Counted from the stretch's first letter, positions 24,851 through 37,859 are shown. The stretch: 64,000 bases of DNA from Adineta steineri (GCA_905250115.1 CAJNOI010000311.1:1-64000), one strand, 5' to 3'. The notes: generated from the letters alone by a model not told the origin. A program made the numbers and translations.

Positions 24851-25564
24851 CTAAGAAGAATAAGATGATTTAACATCAAAATCAAAATATGTATTAGGAA
24901 ATGGTTCATTTTTAAGTGTATAATGCCACCATTCTTTAGTATAATTAACAAAACCAGCTTGTTCCATGAAGCTCTTAAACATCATTCTCATTTTTTGATG
25001 ATTATCATCAACAAGTTTACTCTCTGTATGTGATGCTTCATCAAGTAAATCAAATGAAGAACCCATATCAACGGTTGCATCATCTAGAAATAAAATTGTT
25101 GAATTATCATTAAGAATTCTTTTTATTGGTACTACAGAATTTGATACACGTTTACCAATTGGAATTATAGTTAAATCAATTGTACTTCCTCGTGTATGAC
25201 CAGATTTTTTCGCAATATATCCAAGATTAAATGCATTTTCTTTATTAATTCGTGGATAATAATGATCTTTTTTCGATTGAGGATCATTTGGATCTTCACT
25301 CCATTTAATAAAATGATTAACACTTTTTTGTGGACGATAACTATCATAAATAACTAATTCATAACCATTTTCTTTCGCTAATTCTTGCACTCGTCTTAAT
25401 GCATGTGCAGCGGCTTCTGTCATAATTGATACATTTGAATAATAACCATTAACAATACATCCTAGAAAATTTTCTTCAGTACCATAACGTAAGCTTACTT
25501 GAATATCCGGTATAATATCATGTACATAAACAAAACCTGTTGGTAAAGTTTCATAAGAAGACAT
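24851..25564 (-). CDS. D-alanyl-D-alanine dipeptidase (VanX/DdpX type, peptidase M15D)
   Basis: Intronless ORF of 237 aa from the MSSYETL start at 25564; an in-frame upstream Met would add 19 residues with no family similarity. All catalytic landmarks of the VanX family are visible: DSYRP with Arg77, the zinc site SGHTRGSTID with His123 and Asp130 (H-x6-D), and EWWHY with the general base Glu211 and zinc ligand His214. The family cleaves D-Ala-D-Ala, a peptidoglycan precursor dipeptide. It is longer than bacterial members (about 190-200 aa) because of an insert between Asp130 and Glu211. No signal peptide is apparent. Animals lack peptidoglycan, so this is a strong candidate for horizontal acquisition, perhaps used on bacterial food or symbionts. 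Base composition matches the neighbours, which suggests long residence. Confidence 0.92.
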   Translation of the reverse strand: MSSYETLPTGFVYVHDIIPDIQVSLRYGTEENFLGCIVNGYYSNVSIMTEAAAHALRRVQELAKENGYELVIYDSYRPQKSVNHFIKWSEDPNDPQSKKDHYYPRINKENAFNLGYIAKKSGHTRGSTIDLTIIPIGKRVSNSVVPIKRILNDNSTILFLDDATVDMGSSFDLLDEASHTESKLVDDNHQKMRMMFKSFMEQAGFVNYTKEWWHYTLKNEPFPNTYFDFDVKSSYSS

Positions 25565-27304
25565 GATACGAAGAAAACAAAAATAAACTATTTTTTGTTT
25601 TATGATGCTTTTGTATGTCACCTCTTGCTTGATTTAAAGATTAGCTTGCAGGTAAATTTGTTTTTTTTTTACGTTCTGTATTCTTTTTCTCTTGTATATT
25701 AGTTAATATTGTGGTTATATGACGATATGCATAAAGGTTAAGATACATTTTCGTTTAATAATTATCAATAAACAACATATATGAAGCGGATAAAAACCAG
25801 TGAAAATTATGAATGAAAGAGTATTGAAGATGCCTGTATTTACCGATGACTTATAGTTTATTTATTGAATTAAAGCAAAATACGAATAGTGAGAGAATAA
25901 TTACATTGAAAAGTTTTGTCATAAAGTCGATCTATGTGTTGAGTTTTATTATCTTGCATTTTAAATTTTTTCTTGACATCCAAAACATAGTATAGAAGAT
26001 AGAGAATCATATTGCGCACAAATTAGATTTCGAATTTTTTGTTCTATCTTACGAGGGATGTACTCCAACTGATTCCGAGCTTTTGAGTTTTGATTTCGTG
26101 TATAAGACAATAACGACTGAGAACAGAATTTGAATATAATATTAGCGTTCCCTTGACTTTGAGGAATTCTATTGACTCGTTCATCAAGTAAAACAGTTTT
26201 CTCTTTCTACTTATAAATAAATAAATTTCAAGGCATTCAAAATGCCAACATGACTTTTGCATTGTTATGATCATCTGTTCGCCTGATTTAAGTGCAATAC
26301 ATAGACAAATGAATTCATTTTCTTTAGTACTCAGAGTAAAATAGAATAATATATATTTAATACGGTGCAAAGGAATGCATTCATGTGATCCTAGGCGAGT
26401 TTTCTTTTTTTCTCGACGCACGCATGAAAAATTAGAAAATAATGGTTAAAGCGTAGGATGGAAAACATTAACATCTATTTTTCAATCTTTATTTGTTATT
26501 GAAATTTTATGGTTATATGCCATATGGTGGCTATATTAGGCATTTTTTGTAAAATTTATCTAACCGTCCATTTTATAACTTATAATTATCGACTATAAAT
26601 AGATATTAGAAAAAAAAATGTCAACTTCTTTTTTTAAGAAAAATATAAAAAAATTAGTGCTTAAGTTTCCACCCCTATGACAAAAATTTGGTCAATCTCA
26701 TTAACACTCTTAATCAACAGTTCTTCACTATCATTAAAAATATATATTTAAACAAGCATACATATGATTATTAGTTCTGCTACAGAAGTAACTCGGTAAA
26801 AACCGCATCTATCCAAGCATTATGATCATTAGAATATCTTAACATCTATTTTCATTTTTATGAATTCTCATTTCGACTCGCGTTTGTTGTCTAGTTATCA
26901 GTAGACTTTCCTTCTATATATATTTTTCTTTCGTATTCTAATGTAAATAGAAAAACTTCTATTGACTATCCAATAGACTGAATACACTATTTTCTTCTAT
27001 GAATAAATAAAATTAATTTCCATAAAACCAGTTATTGTACTAATAATTTTTTTCCCATTAAAATCATCTGTGGTCTTCAGAAAGTCATATACAGAACGTA
27101 CTTTTACCGCTGATATCTACATATGTTATTTAACGTACCTTTCTTTTTAATAGAAAATGAAAATTCTATATTAAATTATTTAAACCGGGGTTCTTTCACG
27201 TTTTATTGTCCTTTTTTTCAAATATATAGACACGGTACGAAAGAAAACAACAAATCATCTACAGATAAATTTTCACAACAATAATAGTAGTTCGTTTGGT
27301 TTTT
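25565..27304. other. AT-rich intergenic DNA
   Basis: A 125-codon minus-strand open frame (26044-26421) has no recognisable domain and a composition like its surroundings, so I do not call it. No other gene is seen. Confidence 0.4.
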
Positions 27305-28700
27305 CTATTGCTTGATTAAAGTATGCCACATTGAAAATGAATGACGCTGTTTAAATTGTTGCCAATGTATTGTTCCACTACCTGAACAAATATAAGGTGA
27401 ACCTAGTTTAATTCGACCTATATAATGATGTTCATTAGTATCATTGATATTCGAATAGAAATCAATTCTAATTATCAGACGATCGAGATGATTTGAATTA
27501 AATGATAATATATTAAAATGACATGATTCTTGAAGAGAAAATGTTGAAGAATTTAATCGATAAAATTTGGTTTCATGTGTTGTTAATGGTCGATGACGAT
27601 CCAGAAGAATTATTCGAAAAAAACATGTTGCATCTAAAATATTTCTTTATTATTATAAAATAAAAACAATAGATTAAATAACTAACTTGGATTTTTTTGA
27701 TTATGTTTTAATCCTTTGATACGTTGTAAATCAATAATTAAATTATGATCATTTAATTTTTCAATTGAAACAAGAATTTCTATTGATGACTAGAAATAGA
27801 AAAAAGTTAAATTTCAAAAATGTTCTTGTTTTGTGTTACCATTTTTATATTTTCAATTTCATGGATAAAATCCATTTGATTTTTATTTTCAATATTTTCT
27901 ATTTGATTGAAATAAATTTTACCAATTTGACCAAGTTGAATTGTTTTTTTTTCTTGATTTTTTCCATAAAATTTTATTACTAAGGTTTTTTCAGCAAGTT
28001 TTGCTAATGGAATATGTGAAAATTGTATAAAATATTCCGTATTTTCTTCAGCAAATATATTTTGATCTGGAAGAATATTTTTTACGGATAATTCTTTTGC
28101 TTTACCATCAGGATTTAATTTCAGCTTAATTGTTAATTGTTTTATTGTTGATAATAACGATGTTAAAGAATGAAATTGTATTTTAATTTGTGATGATTCT
28201 AAATAAATGATTGAAAATGATACAAGACATGGTAAAATTTGATTTGATGATTGAATGGTTTTTATTATTGAATCAATTGTACTTTGTTTTGTTTCGATGA
28301 TATTATTACAAATTGCTACAGATCGACGTCGATATTTTTCAGCTGTTAATGGAACTTCAAATTGAATTTGTGCAATTTGTTTTGAATCAATAATTGAACT
28401 TCGTCTTCTATGAGGATATTTTACAACAGATAAATTATTTGCGCAACTATATGAACGTGTTTGATTTGGTTTAGTAAGATTTGAATCATGATGAATTGAA
28501 AAGCTTGAACGATATGTAGATAATCTTCTTGTTATAATATTCATTGATGGTTGAATTACATATTTTATTCTTCGTTTTCCATAAGCAAATGGTGATGATG
28601 ATGATTTGAAATTTTCTCGAGAATAAATTAAGACATAAATAAATAATGATGATAAAAGAAATACAGTAATTATAATTAAAGTTAAAACCAATGGAATCAT
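27305..28700 (-). CDS. Synaptotagmin-like membrane protein with two degenerate C2 domains
   Basis: Three exons: 28700-27840, 27789-27687 and 27633-27305, spliced at GTAACA and GTTAGT donors, giving an open frame of 430 aa. Residues about 3-27 form one strongly hydrophobic N-terminal membrane segment followed by a basic, Ser-rich linker (about 30-120). A C2-like beta-sandwich follows (about 160-275, with KQLTIKLKLNPDGKAKELSV). The second C2-like unit spans exons 2-3 (IEILVSIEKLNDHNLIIDLQ to the IGRIKLGSPY region) and ends in a WHTLIKQ tail, the place where synaptotagmin C2B domains carry a WHxL motif. The clusters of acidic loop residues that bind calcium are not evident, so a calcium-independent trafficking or tethering role is likelier than classical calcium sensing. 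Confidence 0.78.
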
Positions 28701-30885
28701 ATTTTCTGTATTTAATTAAAACAAAAAACGAAGTAAATGATATCTAAAATAATTACTCGACGTAAATTTTTGTTTTTTATGATAAAAAGAAATCTTCTAA
28801 TAATAAAAAAACACATATAGTTGCCAGGTGAAACTTTTGCATTTTCTACCTACCATTTATTACAGCTTTTAATATTGACATATCCTTAAAAACTGAGCCT
28901 AAGAAAAATTAAATTCATAATGTTTACTTTGTAAATAAAAATCTGAAGGTTAAATACAAACACCTAAAAAAATGTCTAATAAGACAATATATTTAGTTCA
29001 AAGCTATATAAAATAACTGTAAATTCATCTATTTTCTGCATGGATTCTTCATTACTTCTGTTCTCTATCATTGTTCTCTATTAGTTTCATCTGTATTTCG
29101 TCATATTCTATTCTATCAACAGTCTCTACTCATTAGTATAGGCAATTTTCAAATAAATGAATATAAATACATGTATTTGTCGTTCATGAATGAATATAGA
29201 GTTAAATATAAAAAGAAATCTAAAGACGTAGTAGGAGGAAGAAAGAAATTAAGCAGAAGTTGACTTATTTTTTCAAGTAGAAACAAACAGCTGGTTGGCT
29301 TACACTTTCTCAACATATGATAATATTTGTGGAATGTAATTAGAGAAGAAAACTATGATTTATAATTTTTATGCTTTATTATCACACTTTCCGGTATTGT
29401 TCATGTTTTCAAATAAATCTTTTATTTTAAAAAGAAATTTTTGAAGAATAATATTTAAAAAGGATTACTAGAAAAACAAATGTAATTCTCAAAATAATAA
29501 AAATGATAATCAAAGAAAAGATTAGAGGAGAAAAAGTTCAGCCATTTATAAGTCGATATATAATACAAAGAAATATTTCGTGACTATAATTATATCTTAT
29601 TTTCTTTGCTTGAATTATTACTTTATAGAAGAGAGAAAAAAAAAGATTATTCGAATACATATACAGTAGATACAAAAAAAGAATTATGATAACAGAGAAG
29701 AAGAATTTTTGTTTCTTAATGACACGATACGATAAGCAATTCTGACGTCAGAAGAAAAAAATATACGATATGCTTTTATACCAAATCGAATTTAATTATA
29801 AAGATGACAAGTAGAATAAAAGGAAAACAGCTCGTATCTTCTTATTTTCATCATTGATAAGACCTACCAAATTACAGACGTATATATATAGATAGATAGA
29901 CAGTGGGAAAATTAATATTAACAGGTAATCTATCAATATTAAGATAGTAATTTGTATCGATTATGAACGTTACTGTTAAAATTAAAACAGACTTTGCTTA
30001 TTAATTTATATATTTTTAAGAACAATAAAAAGATCTATAAATATACAAAAATAATATTATTATTATTCATTGAAATTGCGCTTGTTTTTTCCACCAGTAA
30101 AAGTATATCCATATCTTCTAAACTCATCGGGTTCGAAGGTTTTTTCCTTGTACATACTGATATATATATATGTCAAAAGTTATTAATATATATATAATTA
30201 ATTCGATCATTTGATATTGCAAAGATAATGATTTACTTTAACGAAAAAAAAAGATTCTTTATACTATTAAATCGAATCAATGATTTTAATAAAAATAAAG
30301 CTATATTGTCTATTGTTTACTTCTCTTCGCTTCAGTTATTATTTATAAATTCAATTTGTTTTTGATTATTTTATCGAATTTCTCATACTTACAAATAGTT
30401 AATTTGATGTTCGACTAATTTCGAATATATATATTGTTCTTTTAAATTTAATATTCGTTGATGCTTCAATTATTTCGAACAAAAAAGAAAAATTATCGAG
30501 TGCATAATCATTACCCTACTTTTCGATAACGAATAACAATAGATTTTTATAATTAAGTAGAGAAAATTAAAAAAAAATCTTTGTGGTTAAAATAAGAACG
30601 CAATATTTCGATATAACAAGTACAATCACGATGATAATCTTTGAAATCGATATATGAGAAAAACAAGACGCAATACCAGTCAATAGATAATTTCAAACAA
30701 TCAGAACCAGTGCTCTTGAGTCAAGAATACACGCGTTATATGAATGACATATGCAAAATCACTATCTAGGTGTTTGGTGCATGTGGAGGTACAATCGTAT
30801 TTCGCCTCCACATTTGGACTCTAATCGTTACGTTTATGTATGACGTATTATTAAAAAAAACCTATATATATATGTATACTATTGG
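28701..30885. other. AT-rich intergenic DNA
   Basis: No gene seen in about 2.2 kb. It lies between divergently transcribed neighbours (minus-strand C2 gene and plus-strand ATP-grasp gene), so it should contain both promoters. A 67-codon frame at 29994 looks like chance. Confidence 0.45.
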
Positions 30886-32222
30886 ATGTTTTCTTTTCTT
30901 TTTTTCGTTCTTACGATAGCAACGATGACTACGTATCGATATAATAAAACATTAAGCAAACGAAATATGTGGATAGGCGAAACGCTTTCTCTTTATTATC
31001 GTATATTTTTTTATTACTTATACTCTGGAAAAGGTATTGATGCATATCGAACAAGCGGAATTGATCGGCGTGTATTAATCCATATATATTCACTTGTTTT
31101 AACAATTCGTCTTTTTTCTTTTCGACATTATCGAGCAAAATCTTATGGTGAAGATTTACGTGCTAATTTACGTAATGTTATTGTACCATTTACTATTATT
31201 CCACTTTCAATATTTTGTTTCAATAAATTTATTTGTTTATTTTTTTTAATATTTATTTATCCATTATGGGCATTGATTGGTTCAATTTATTTATCAATAT
31301 ATGATACAAAAAATTCTCAAACTATAAATCAATATTTTTATGAACAATTATTAAAACCAAATTATTGGTTTGCAACATGGCGTATGAATTGTACAATTGT
31401 TGCTTATCATTCATATAAAAAGTGGGAACAAACTAAACAACAATATTCGATGGAAGATAAAGGTCGATTTTTAATTGAAGGAAAAAAATTAAATATACCA
31501 GTAACACCTATATTAGAAATACCTCGGATTATGATTAAACATAAATCAATTGAAGGTGGAATGGGAATAAATGTTTATGATAATTTTGCTATGTAAGTTA
31601 AAATTATTTTTTTTTGTTTTCTAACCATAATTTCTTGTTTTTTATTAGAAATGATGGTGACTGGATTATTCAAAAAGTATTTTCAAATAGTGATTTTATT
31701 CAAAATCTTGTCACATCTAATGCACCACTTTCAACTGTTCGTATAATAACTTCACGTGATTCTTCATCATCATTAATTAAAGTAAAAACAATGGTTTTTC
31801 GTGCTGGTCGTTTTCAACAAAAAACTGATCATAATGCAATTTTTTATAATATTGATTTTAATTCTTCACATTGTTTATCAAGTGGAACAACGAATCGTCA
31901 TTGGTATCAAAGTGGTTTAAAATCATTTGATACAACAAGTATGTGGCAAGGACAAAATTATTCTATTCATCCTGATTCTTATCAACAACTTGAAGGTATT
32001 AAATGGCCGAATGTTAATGAAATGATTCAATGTGTTTCTCATGCACATGAAATCTTATGTCCTGATATACCTATTATTGGATGGGATGTTGCATGGACAA
32101 ATGAAAATAATCAACTGATGTTACTTGAATTAAATATTTCATGTAATTTTTTTAATGGACATTTTGATACAAAAGACTATACAAATTTTTGTTATGATTG
32201 GTTTCATACACTTGATATTTAA
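30886..32222 (+). CDS. Membrane-associated ATP-grasp protein (sugar-transfer-associated type)
   Basis: Two exons, 30886-31592 and 31649-32222, joined through a 56-bp GTAAGT...TTAG intron in phase 2; 426 aa. The N-terminal half has two hydrophobic segments (about residues 98-140, VIVPFTIIPLSIFCF and LFFLIFIYPLWALIGSIYL). The C-terminal half resembles ATP-grasp enzymes: IPIIGWDVAWT (Asp382) and LMLLELN (Glu396, Asn398) match the metal-binding D...E-x-N end of the fold. Among ATP-grasp groups, the WD-AWT plus LLELN wording fits the sugar-transfer-associated class, best known from bacterial envelope polysaccharide clusters. The substrate is unknown. A second in-frame ATG at 30925 would remove the first 13 residues. 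Confidence 0.68.
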
Positions 32223-32555
32223 ATAAAAATTACAAGATCAAAAAAGTTTTTTTTATGTAAAATAAATTGACTTGAAAAAAATACTTATATTTATTTGTTC
32301 GATGACTTTCTTTTCTTCACTACATTATTCGTAAGATTTTTAATCCCATTCCACGCGATGCACTGGTATGCTCATAAATGAATGAGATGTAATTGATAAA
32401 GTAGATCTAAAATGCCTGAAATATTCTTTTTAAAATTTTACAGTTAGAGTCGACAGATGTCTCTTGTTTCTTTTAACTCTGAAATAAAATGGAGTCAAAC
32501 ATAAAAGAAAAATGAAATTATTTTATTATTCAGTAAAACTAAAACTCTCATATAA

Positions 32556-34995
32556 ATGAAAATATCAGCTAATCTTTTATCGAAAACTCAGTATTGCTCA
32601 TTAATTAATTTTTCCCGGTTGTTTTCAAGTAAACAGTATGAAAAAATTCAAGGAATACGAGATAATTTTAGTGAATATGAAGTTCGTTTACATTTTGATA
32701 AATGGTTAAAATCTTTATGGTAAATTCGAAGTTTTAAAATATTAATTAAATATTTTCTTTTTGTCAAAGAGAGGTTGGCGCCTAATCAATGGGTAAATTC
32801 AACAAGAGATGGTTCAATTCGAGTTACTCGATGTTTTATACCATTTTGGAATATTAATTTTCAAGGCGATATTCAATGTACTCTTAGTACAAAAGCAAAC
32901 TTTCCTTTTCGAGTAAAAAAATACGTTTAATATATCTATTAAAATTATTTAATTTTGTTTTTTATACTAGCATGATGAAAATTATTATTCACAAAAAGAA
33001 TGGCATACATTTCCTTTACAAATGAATAATATTTCTTTAAATAATATTAATATTTATGCAGCTAACAATTTAGATAAATATCATATACAAAAATTAGATG
33101 TATCTTTTGACGATGTTGAACCTATTGATTTAACTGACCAAGATTATATTATTGAAAAACGTACTATTGATCAAGATACAGCATTCAAAAATGCATGGAT
33201 TCTTATTATGAAACCTTTACTAGAAAATATGTGTCTTGAAGAAGCAAAAAAGGTATTAATTCCATAATATAACATATCAATAAGTATCATATAGAGATAA
33301 TAGATATCAGAATAAGAAAATTTGATTATATCAAAGCATCTATCAATAAATCCACTCAGAGTTGCATTTTGAATAAAATATTTTTATTTTCTTTCTCGTA
33401 GACAAGAGTCTTGCAAGAATAAATTATTTGCTTGTGTCCGCACTTCATTGATTGATCTAAAAATTCGGTAAAGATATAAAAGGAATTTTTCTATAAGGGT
33501 AACCGAGGTCGAGGAACACGAATCTGACGTTAGTTTTTTAGGATTTTTTTTGTAGACAACGAGCAATCTCTTAAAGAAAGTCTTGAACTCTATTAGAAAT
33601 ACCATTTCTACAAGAAAGAGCTGACGAGGGAACATATTTAAGTGATACCTCACGTTTGAGCTCATATTTTGTTTATAGGTATAGCTCATAGTGTAGATAA
33701 GAATTCCAAAAGGATTTTCCCCCAAACTCTGTTATTGTTGGAATGTTGTATTTTTAAGATATAGAGATATCGCATTCCTGTGGTCTCATTCAGGGATATC
33801 GAAAAAACTCATTTTCGAATTTGGTCTAGAAACTTTGTATAAACGAAGTTCTCAATAATAGTTCTTTATTGTGAAAAGTTTACCGTTTTTGCTTGTTTCT
33901 ATCTGGAGATATGGCTACACATCCTATAATATCAGCTAAGGGGATAGCCTTGATATTCTTGTTTGCAACTAGACGCATTCAACAGTGGTGAAATTTTCAT
34001 AATAAATATCTATTATTGAGACCTTCGTTTATACAAAGTTTCAAGTCCAAATTCGCAGATGAGTTTTTTTGATATCTTTGAGGGGGACCACAGAAATGAG
34101 ATATCTCTACCTTTTGAAAATACAATATTTCAACAATAACAGAGTTTGGGGAAAAATCCGTTTAGGATTCTTATCTACACTATAAGTAAAATATGAATCC
34201 GAACGAGAGGTATCACCTAAATATGTGCCCTCGTGAGCGAATCTTCATACAAGCGTTACTTATTGATAATTCTTTCGCCGTATTTCAAAATTGAAGAGAA
34301 AAGTAGTTAGTTAAGAATGATCCTAATCATTTCTATTTTTATTTATCTATCAATCAGATTTATCCTAAATTTGAAGAACCTCGAATTGATTCATTTCATT
34401 TAATAATGAATTCAAAACAAGAACGTCTTTTATATTATCCAATATATATAATTAATTATAAATATGATTCTCAATTAATTTATACATGTTTATTTGATGG
34501 TGTAACTGGTCATATAACTGGTGATAGACAATTTTCAGCAATAAAAGTTACCCTAGCATCGTTGATAGCATTTTATCCAATGATTACAATTGGACTTTTT
34601 AGTTTTGGTACACTTGTAGATTTTTTATTTGCATTTGAAATTGCATCAGAACTTAGTTTTTCTGTTGCTCTTCCGATGGCTTTCATTATTGCACCTTTGA
34701 TTGGATTTTATGCACGTTCATATCCAAAATCATATAAAAAACAGATTAGTAGTGAACAATGGACTCAAGATCAATTTAAAACATTAAAATTTACTTATGC
34801 ATTTGATCAACAACAAAAGTTTGTTATATAAATTATTATTTCATCATGTTTATGTTTATATTATCTTTCAGAAATCAAATATCAAATGATGATTCATCTG
34901 TTCACATAGCATCGGATGACGAGATCAAATCTATAAAAGAACAGCATAATGACTTAAATGATTCTGCTGGTAAATTAGAAAAACGACGTATTTAA
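32556..34995 (+). CDS. Five-exon membrane protein of unknown function
   Basis: Exons 32556-32719, 32774-32912, 32971-33252, 34358-34818 and 34872-34995 join into one open frame of 389 aa; all introns have GT/AG ends (the last donor is GTTTGT, as in the receptor genes). The N-terminus is basic and Ser-rich (SRLFSSKQYEK), consistent with a mitochondrial presequence. Around residues 60-101 lies LAPNQWVNS...FIPFWNINFQG, and at about 217-250 ERLLYYPIYIINYKYD...FDGVTGHITGDR. This YxP-aromatic-Y...NG/DGxTG pattern occurs in uncharacterised membrane proteins of bacteria and eukaryotes. Two or three hydrophobic segments follow (about 257-320), then a polar acidic tail. Intron 3 (1105 bp) hosts a fold-back element. 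No enzymatic motif is seen. Confidence 0.75.
33613..34247. mobile_element. Long-armed fold-back (MITE-like) element inside intron 3
   Basis: Two arms of about 260-270 bp (about 33613-33883 and 33987-34247) are inverted copies of each other around a loop of about 100 bp. Matching marks: GACGAGGGAACATATTTAA left against CACGAGGGCACATATTTAG from the right arm in reverse, then GTGATACCTC, CCAAACTCTGTTATTGTTG, TGTGGTC and GTATAAACGAAG in order. TACAAG at 33609-33614 and 34248-34253 may be a target duplication. No transposase is present. It accounts for most of the unusually long third intron. Confidence 0.75.
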
Positions 34996-35765
34996 ACCAT
35001 ATTCCATGTTTTCACAAAAGGATTAATAAAGAACATATTATGATAAATTAAAAAATTTATTTTTTATTTTTCGATGGAATGTTTCTTTTTGAAAAATAAA
35101 CTTAATTAACAAATTTCTGTGATCGTTAATCATGAATATATTTTCTTTTTGCTACTCGAATCACAATATTTAACAGTTAGAATTATCAATTTATCAAAAT
35201 TTTGTAACTGTCGGTACAATAATTATGTGCAAATACGACTAAAATGCAAGTTTGATGAATAATACAGTCGATTAGAGAAACATTCTATTTCTTACGGTTC
35301 CACTCTCAAAGAAATGTGAATACATTAGAAAAATCAAGTTTGTGTTATGACATGTTACAATAGATTTTTGGATTTCTAAAAATTTGGAATTACCACCGGT
35401 CGTTTTATAGTTAGTTAATTTCAATAAACCATTTTTCAATTCAATTTTTATCATCACGTTTTCATAAAATATTTTTATCGTCTTCAATTTTGAAGAATTC
35501 TCAGACTATATCAAACATTTAATATTCTTTGCGAATAATTTTTACTTGAATTCAGTTCAAATTACAAAATATTTTCTTTTCTTTTCTTCTGTAAAATTCG
35601 ACAAAAATCAACAAAAGATGAAGAATTTAACATTCATTTATTCAACATTTTTTAATCAAAATTATCAAATTAAGTTCTATTTTGAAGAAAAAAAACAAAA
35701 TGATTTTTCTTCATTATTTTCTTCTTCAAACAATTCTTTCATTTTCATTAAAGTTAAAATTTCAT
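34996..35765. other. Spacer before NHL copy 3
   Basis: No gene seen. From about 35270 it aligns with the 3' flank of NHL copy 5 (about 50300-50660), marking the left side of the large duplicated segment. Confidence 0.5.
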
Positions 35766-37699
35766 TCACAATATTATTTCAAATTTTGCAATTCGATGAT
35801 TACTATAATTAACAATATAAAAATTTCCTTCATCATCAAAAGATAAACCACTGGGACCATTCAATTGATTTGATTGATTTCCATGACCATTTCCACCAAC
35901 AACGATTTCACCTTCTTCTTTTCCTTCACACCAACGCATTACTCGATGATTCCCATAATCCGCCACATAGATTTGACCCCAGTGATCAACAATTACTCCT
36001 TGAAGATAAGACAATTGATTAAGATTTCTTCCTTGACCATTTCCTCCAGCCACAACTGTTCCTTGTTTTGCATCTTTTCTCCATTTCATCACACGATCAT
36101 TGTATCTATCTGATACATAAACAGATTGATCTTTATCAACGAAGATGAAAGTAGGATGATTCAGTTGATTAAGTCGATTTCCTTTTCCATTACCACCTGC
36201 CACTATAATTCCTTCGTTTTTGTATTCACCCATTTTCCATCGTCTCACTTCATTCTTTTTGCAGTCAGAAACATAAAGAAATCCATATTTATCCATTGCC
36301 AAACGAGAACAGTCAATATTCGGAATGATAATTTGTTGGTTTTGATTCAACCATTGAATCACTCGTCTGTTCCCACGATCAGCAATAACGATCGAATGAT
36401 TTTTTTGATCAACAATCACATCTGTTGGATAATTCAGTTGATTCATTCGATTTCCTTCTCCATTTCCACCTGCAATGATTTGTCCTTGTTTTGCATTATG
36501 TTTCCATTCGACAATACGGTCATTAAAAGAATCAGCAATGAAAATATTTTTGTTTTTATCAATAAAGATTCCTGCAGGCTCATTGAATTGATTTAATTTC
36601 TGTCCTTTTTCATTTCCACCAGCTACAGTGATGCCATTTTGTTTCCATTTGTTGAATTTTGGTTCTAGAAAAGGATGAAAATAGAACATTTTGATGAAAA
36701 GAAGAAGAAAATTTTGTTTTTTATCGAAGTAAAAAACAAAAGATTAGTTTTCAATGAAACTTTGAGTTTGGTTTTTTGTTAGTTGAATTTTAAATAAAAT
36801 GTTGATGAAAATGTGTAATGAAAAGACAAATCGTATTCAATATTTTTTATTGAATTTTGAAAAGGATTTTATTAAAAAAACAAATCATTTGAAGTTTTGT
36901 ATTTGGAAAGTAAAAATAAATTGTTTTGAAAAGAAAAGAAAAAGAGAAAAGATTTTGTTGATTTATTTTTTGTCAAAGAAAATTTTCAAAATAATTTAAT
37001 TTTGTTTTTATCAATCAAACATTTTTTTAATCTTTGAAGAAAGTTTTTTTCGTGTAATATTATTTCATATCTTATCATTCTTTTATTTTCATCATTACTT
37101 TTCTTTGTTTTTATAGTTTTTCAACATAATATCATAAAAAATGAAAATTATTCTTTTAGATATAATTTCTAAAAAAACTCACTTCTTGATGAAATAATTG
37201 AAATTTCATTAATAAATAATTGTGAGCTTTGTTTAATAGAAATATTTGTTGGATCATTTAATTCTTCTCTAATTTTTCTTAGTTGATTTGATAAACAATT
37301 TAAATCGATTTCATTAAATTCATTTTCTTTATGAATTTGTTTTACTTGTTCACTTAAATCAGTAAATTTCATTTCAATATCATCCATAAATGTTTGTAAA
37401 GAGTTAATAACAATTTTTCTACATTCTTGTGCTTTTTGTTGAATTATTTCAATTGAAATTGTTTCCCATTGATTAATTTGTTTTATTAATGAATGATTTT
37501 GTGGATTTTTTTTTCGTTCATTAATTGTTTGTTTAAATTCATCATAATCATTAATAATATGATTTAATTCATCATTTAATATTTGTTTATGTTCTGCTAA
37601 ATCCATAAAACAAAATCGTTTTGAACACCCTTCGCAAGAATATGTTATTTTTTCTTTGTTGCATTTAAAGCATTGTGTTTTTTTACTTGCCACTGCCAT
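35766..37699 (-). CDS. B-box/coiled-coil/NHL protein, copy 3
   Basis: Exon 1 37699-37183, donor GTGAGT at 37182, intron 36665-37182 (518 bp), exon 2 36664-35766; 471 aa with no interruption. All eight B-box ligands are present (C10, C13, C22, C25, C30, D33, H37, H47) in a C-x2-C-x8-C-x2-C-x4-C-x2-D-x3-H-x9-H pattern. The helical region (about 60-155) contains INQWE, IEIIQQKAQECRK and DLSEQVKQIHKENE and should self-associate. The six NHL blades follow from about residue 180 to the end. The initiator MAVASKK corresponds to MAMANNK of the sisters. No signal peptide or RING: predicted cytoplasmic adaptor-like or RNA/protein-binding factor. Confidence 0.92.
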
Positions 37700-37745
37700 G
37701 TCTTTGAATATAAATTTACAGAAGAAATGAATATCTCCTTATCTG

Positions 37746-37762
37746 CTTTTATAAATATAAAC
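37746..37762 (-). promoter_or_regulatory. TATA-like core promoter of copy 3
   Basis: CTTTTATAAATATAAAC on the plus strand, 47 bp from the ATG, identical to copies 1, 2 and 6. Confidence 0.55.
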
Positions 37763-37859
37763 TTTATGACTCATTGATAACAAAGACATTGCTCGGTGGT
37801 AGAAAAAGTTGGTAAAGAATTTTGTTGTGATAACAATTACTAATTGTGACAAAATGTCA

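Noticed and set aside
26044-26421. 125-codon minus-strand ORF
   Set aside because: Composition like the surrounding DNA and no recognisable motif; not supported as a gene.
33384-33725. 113-codon minus-strand ORF
   Set aside because: It lies mostly in the arm of the fold-back element within an intron.
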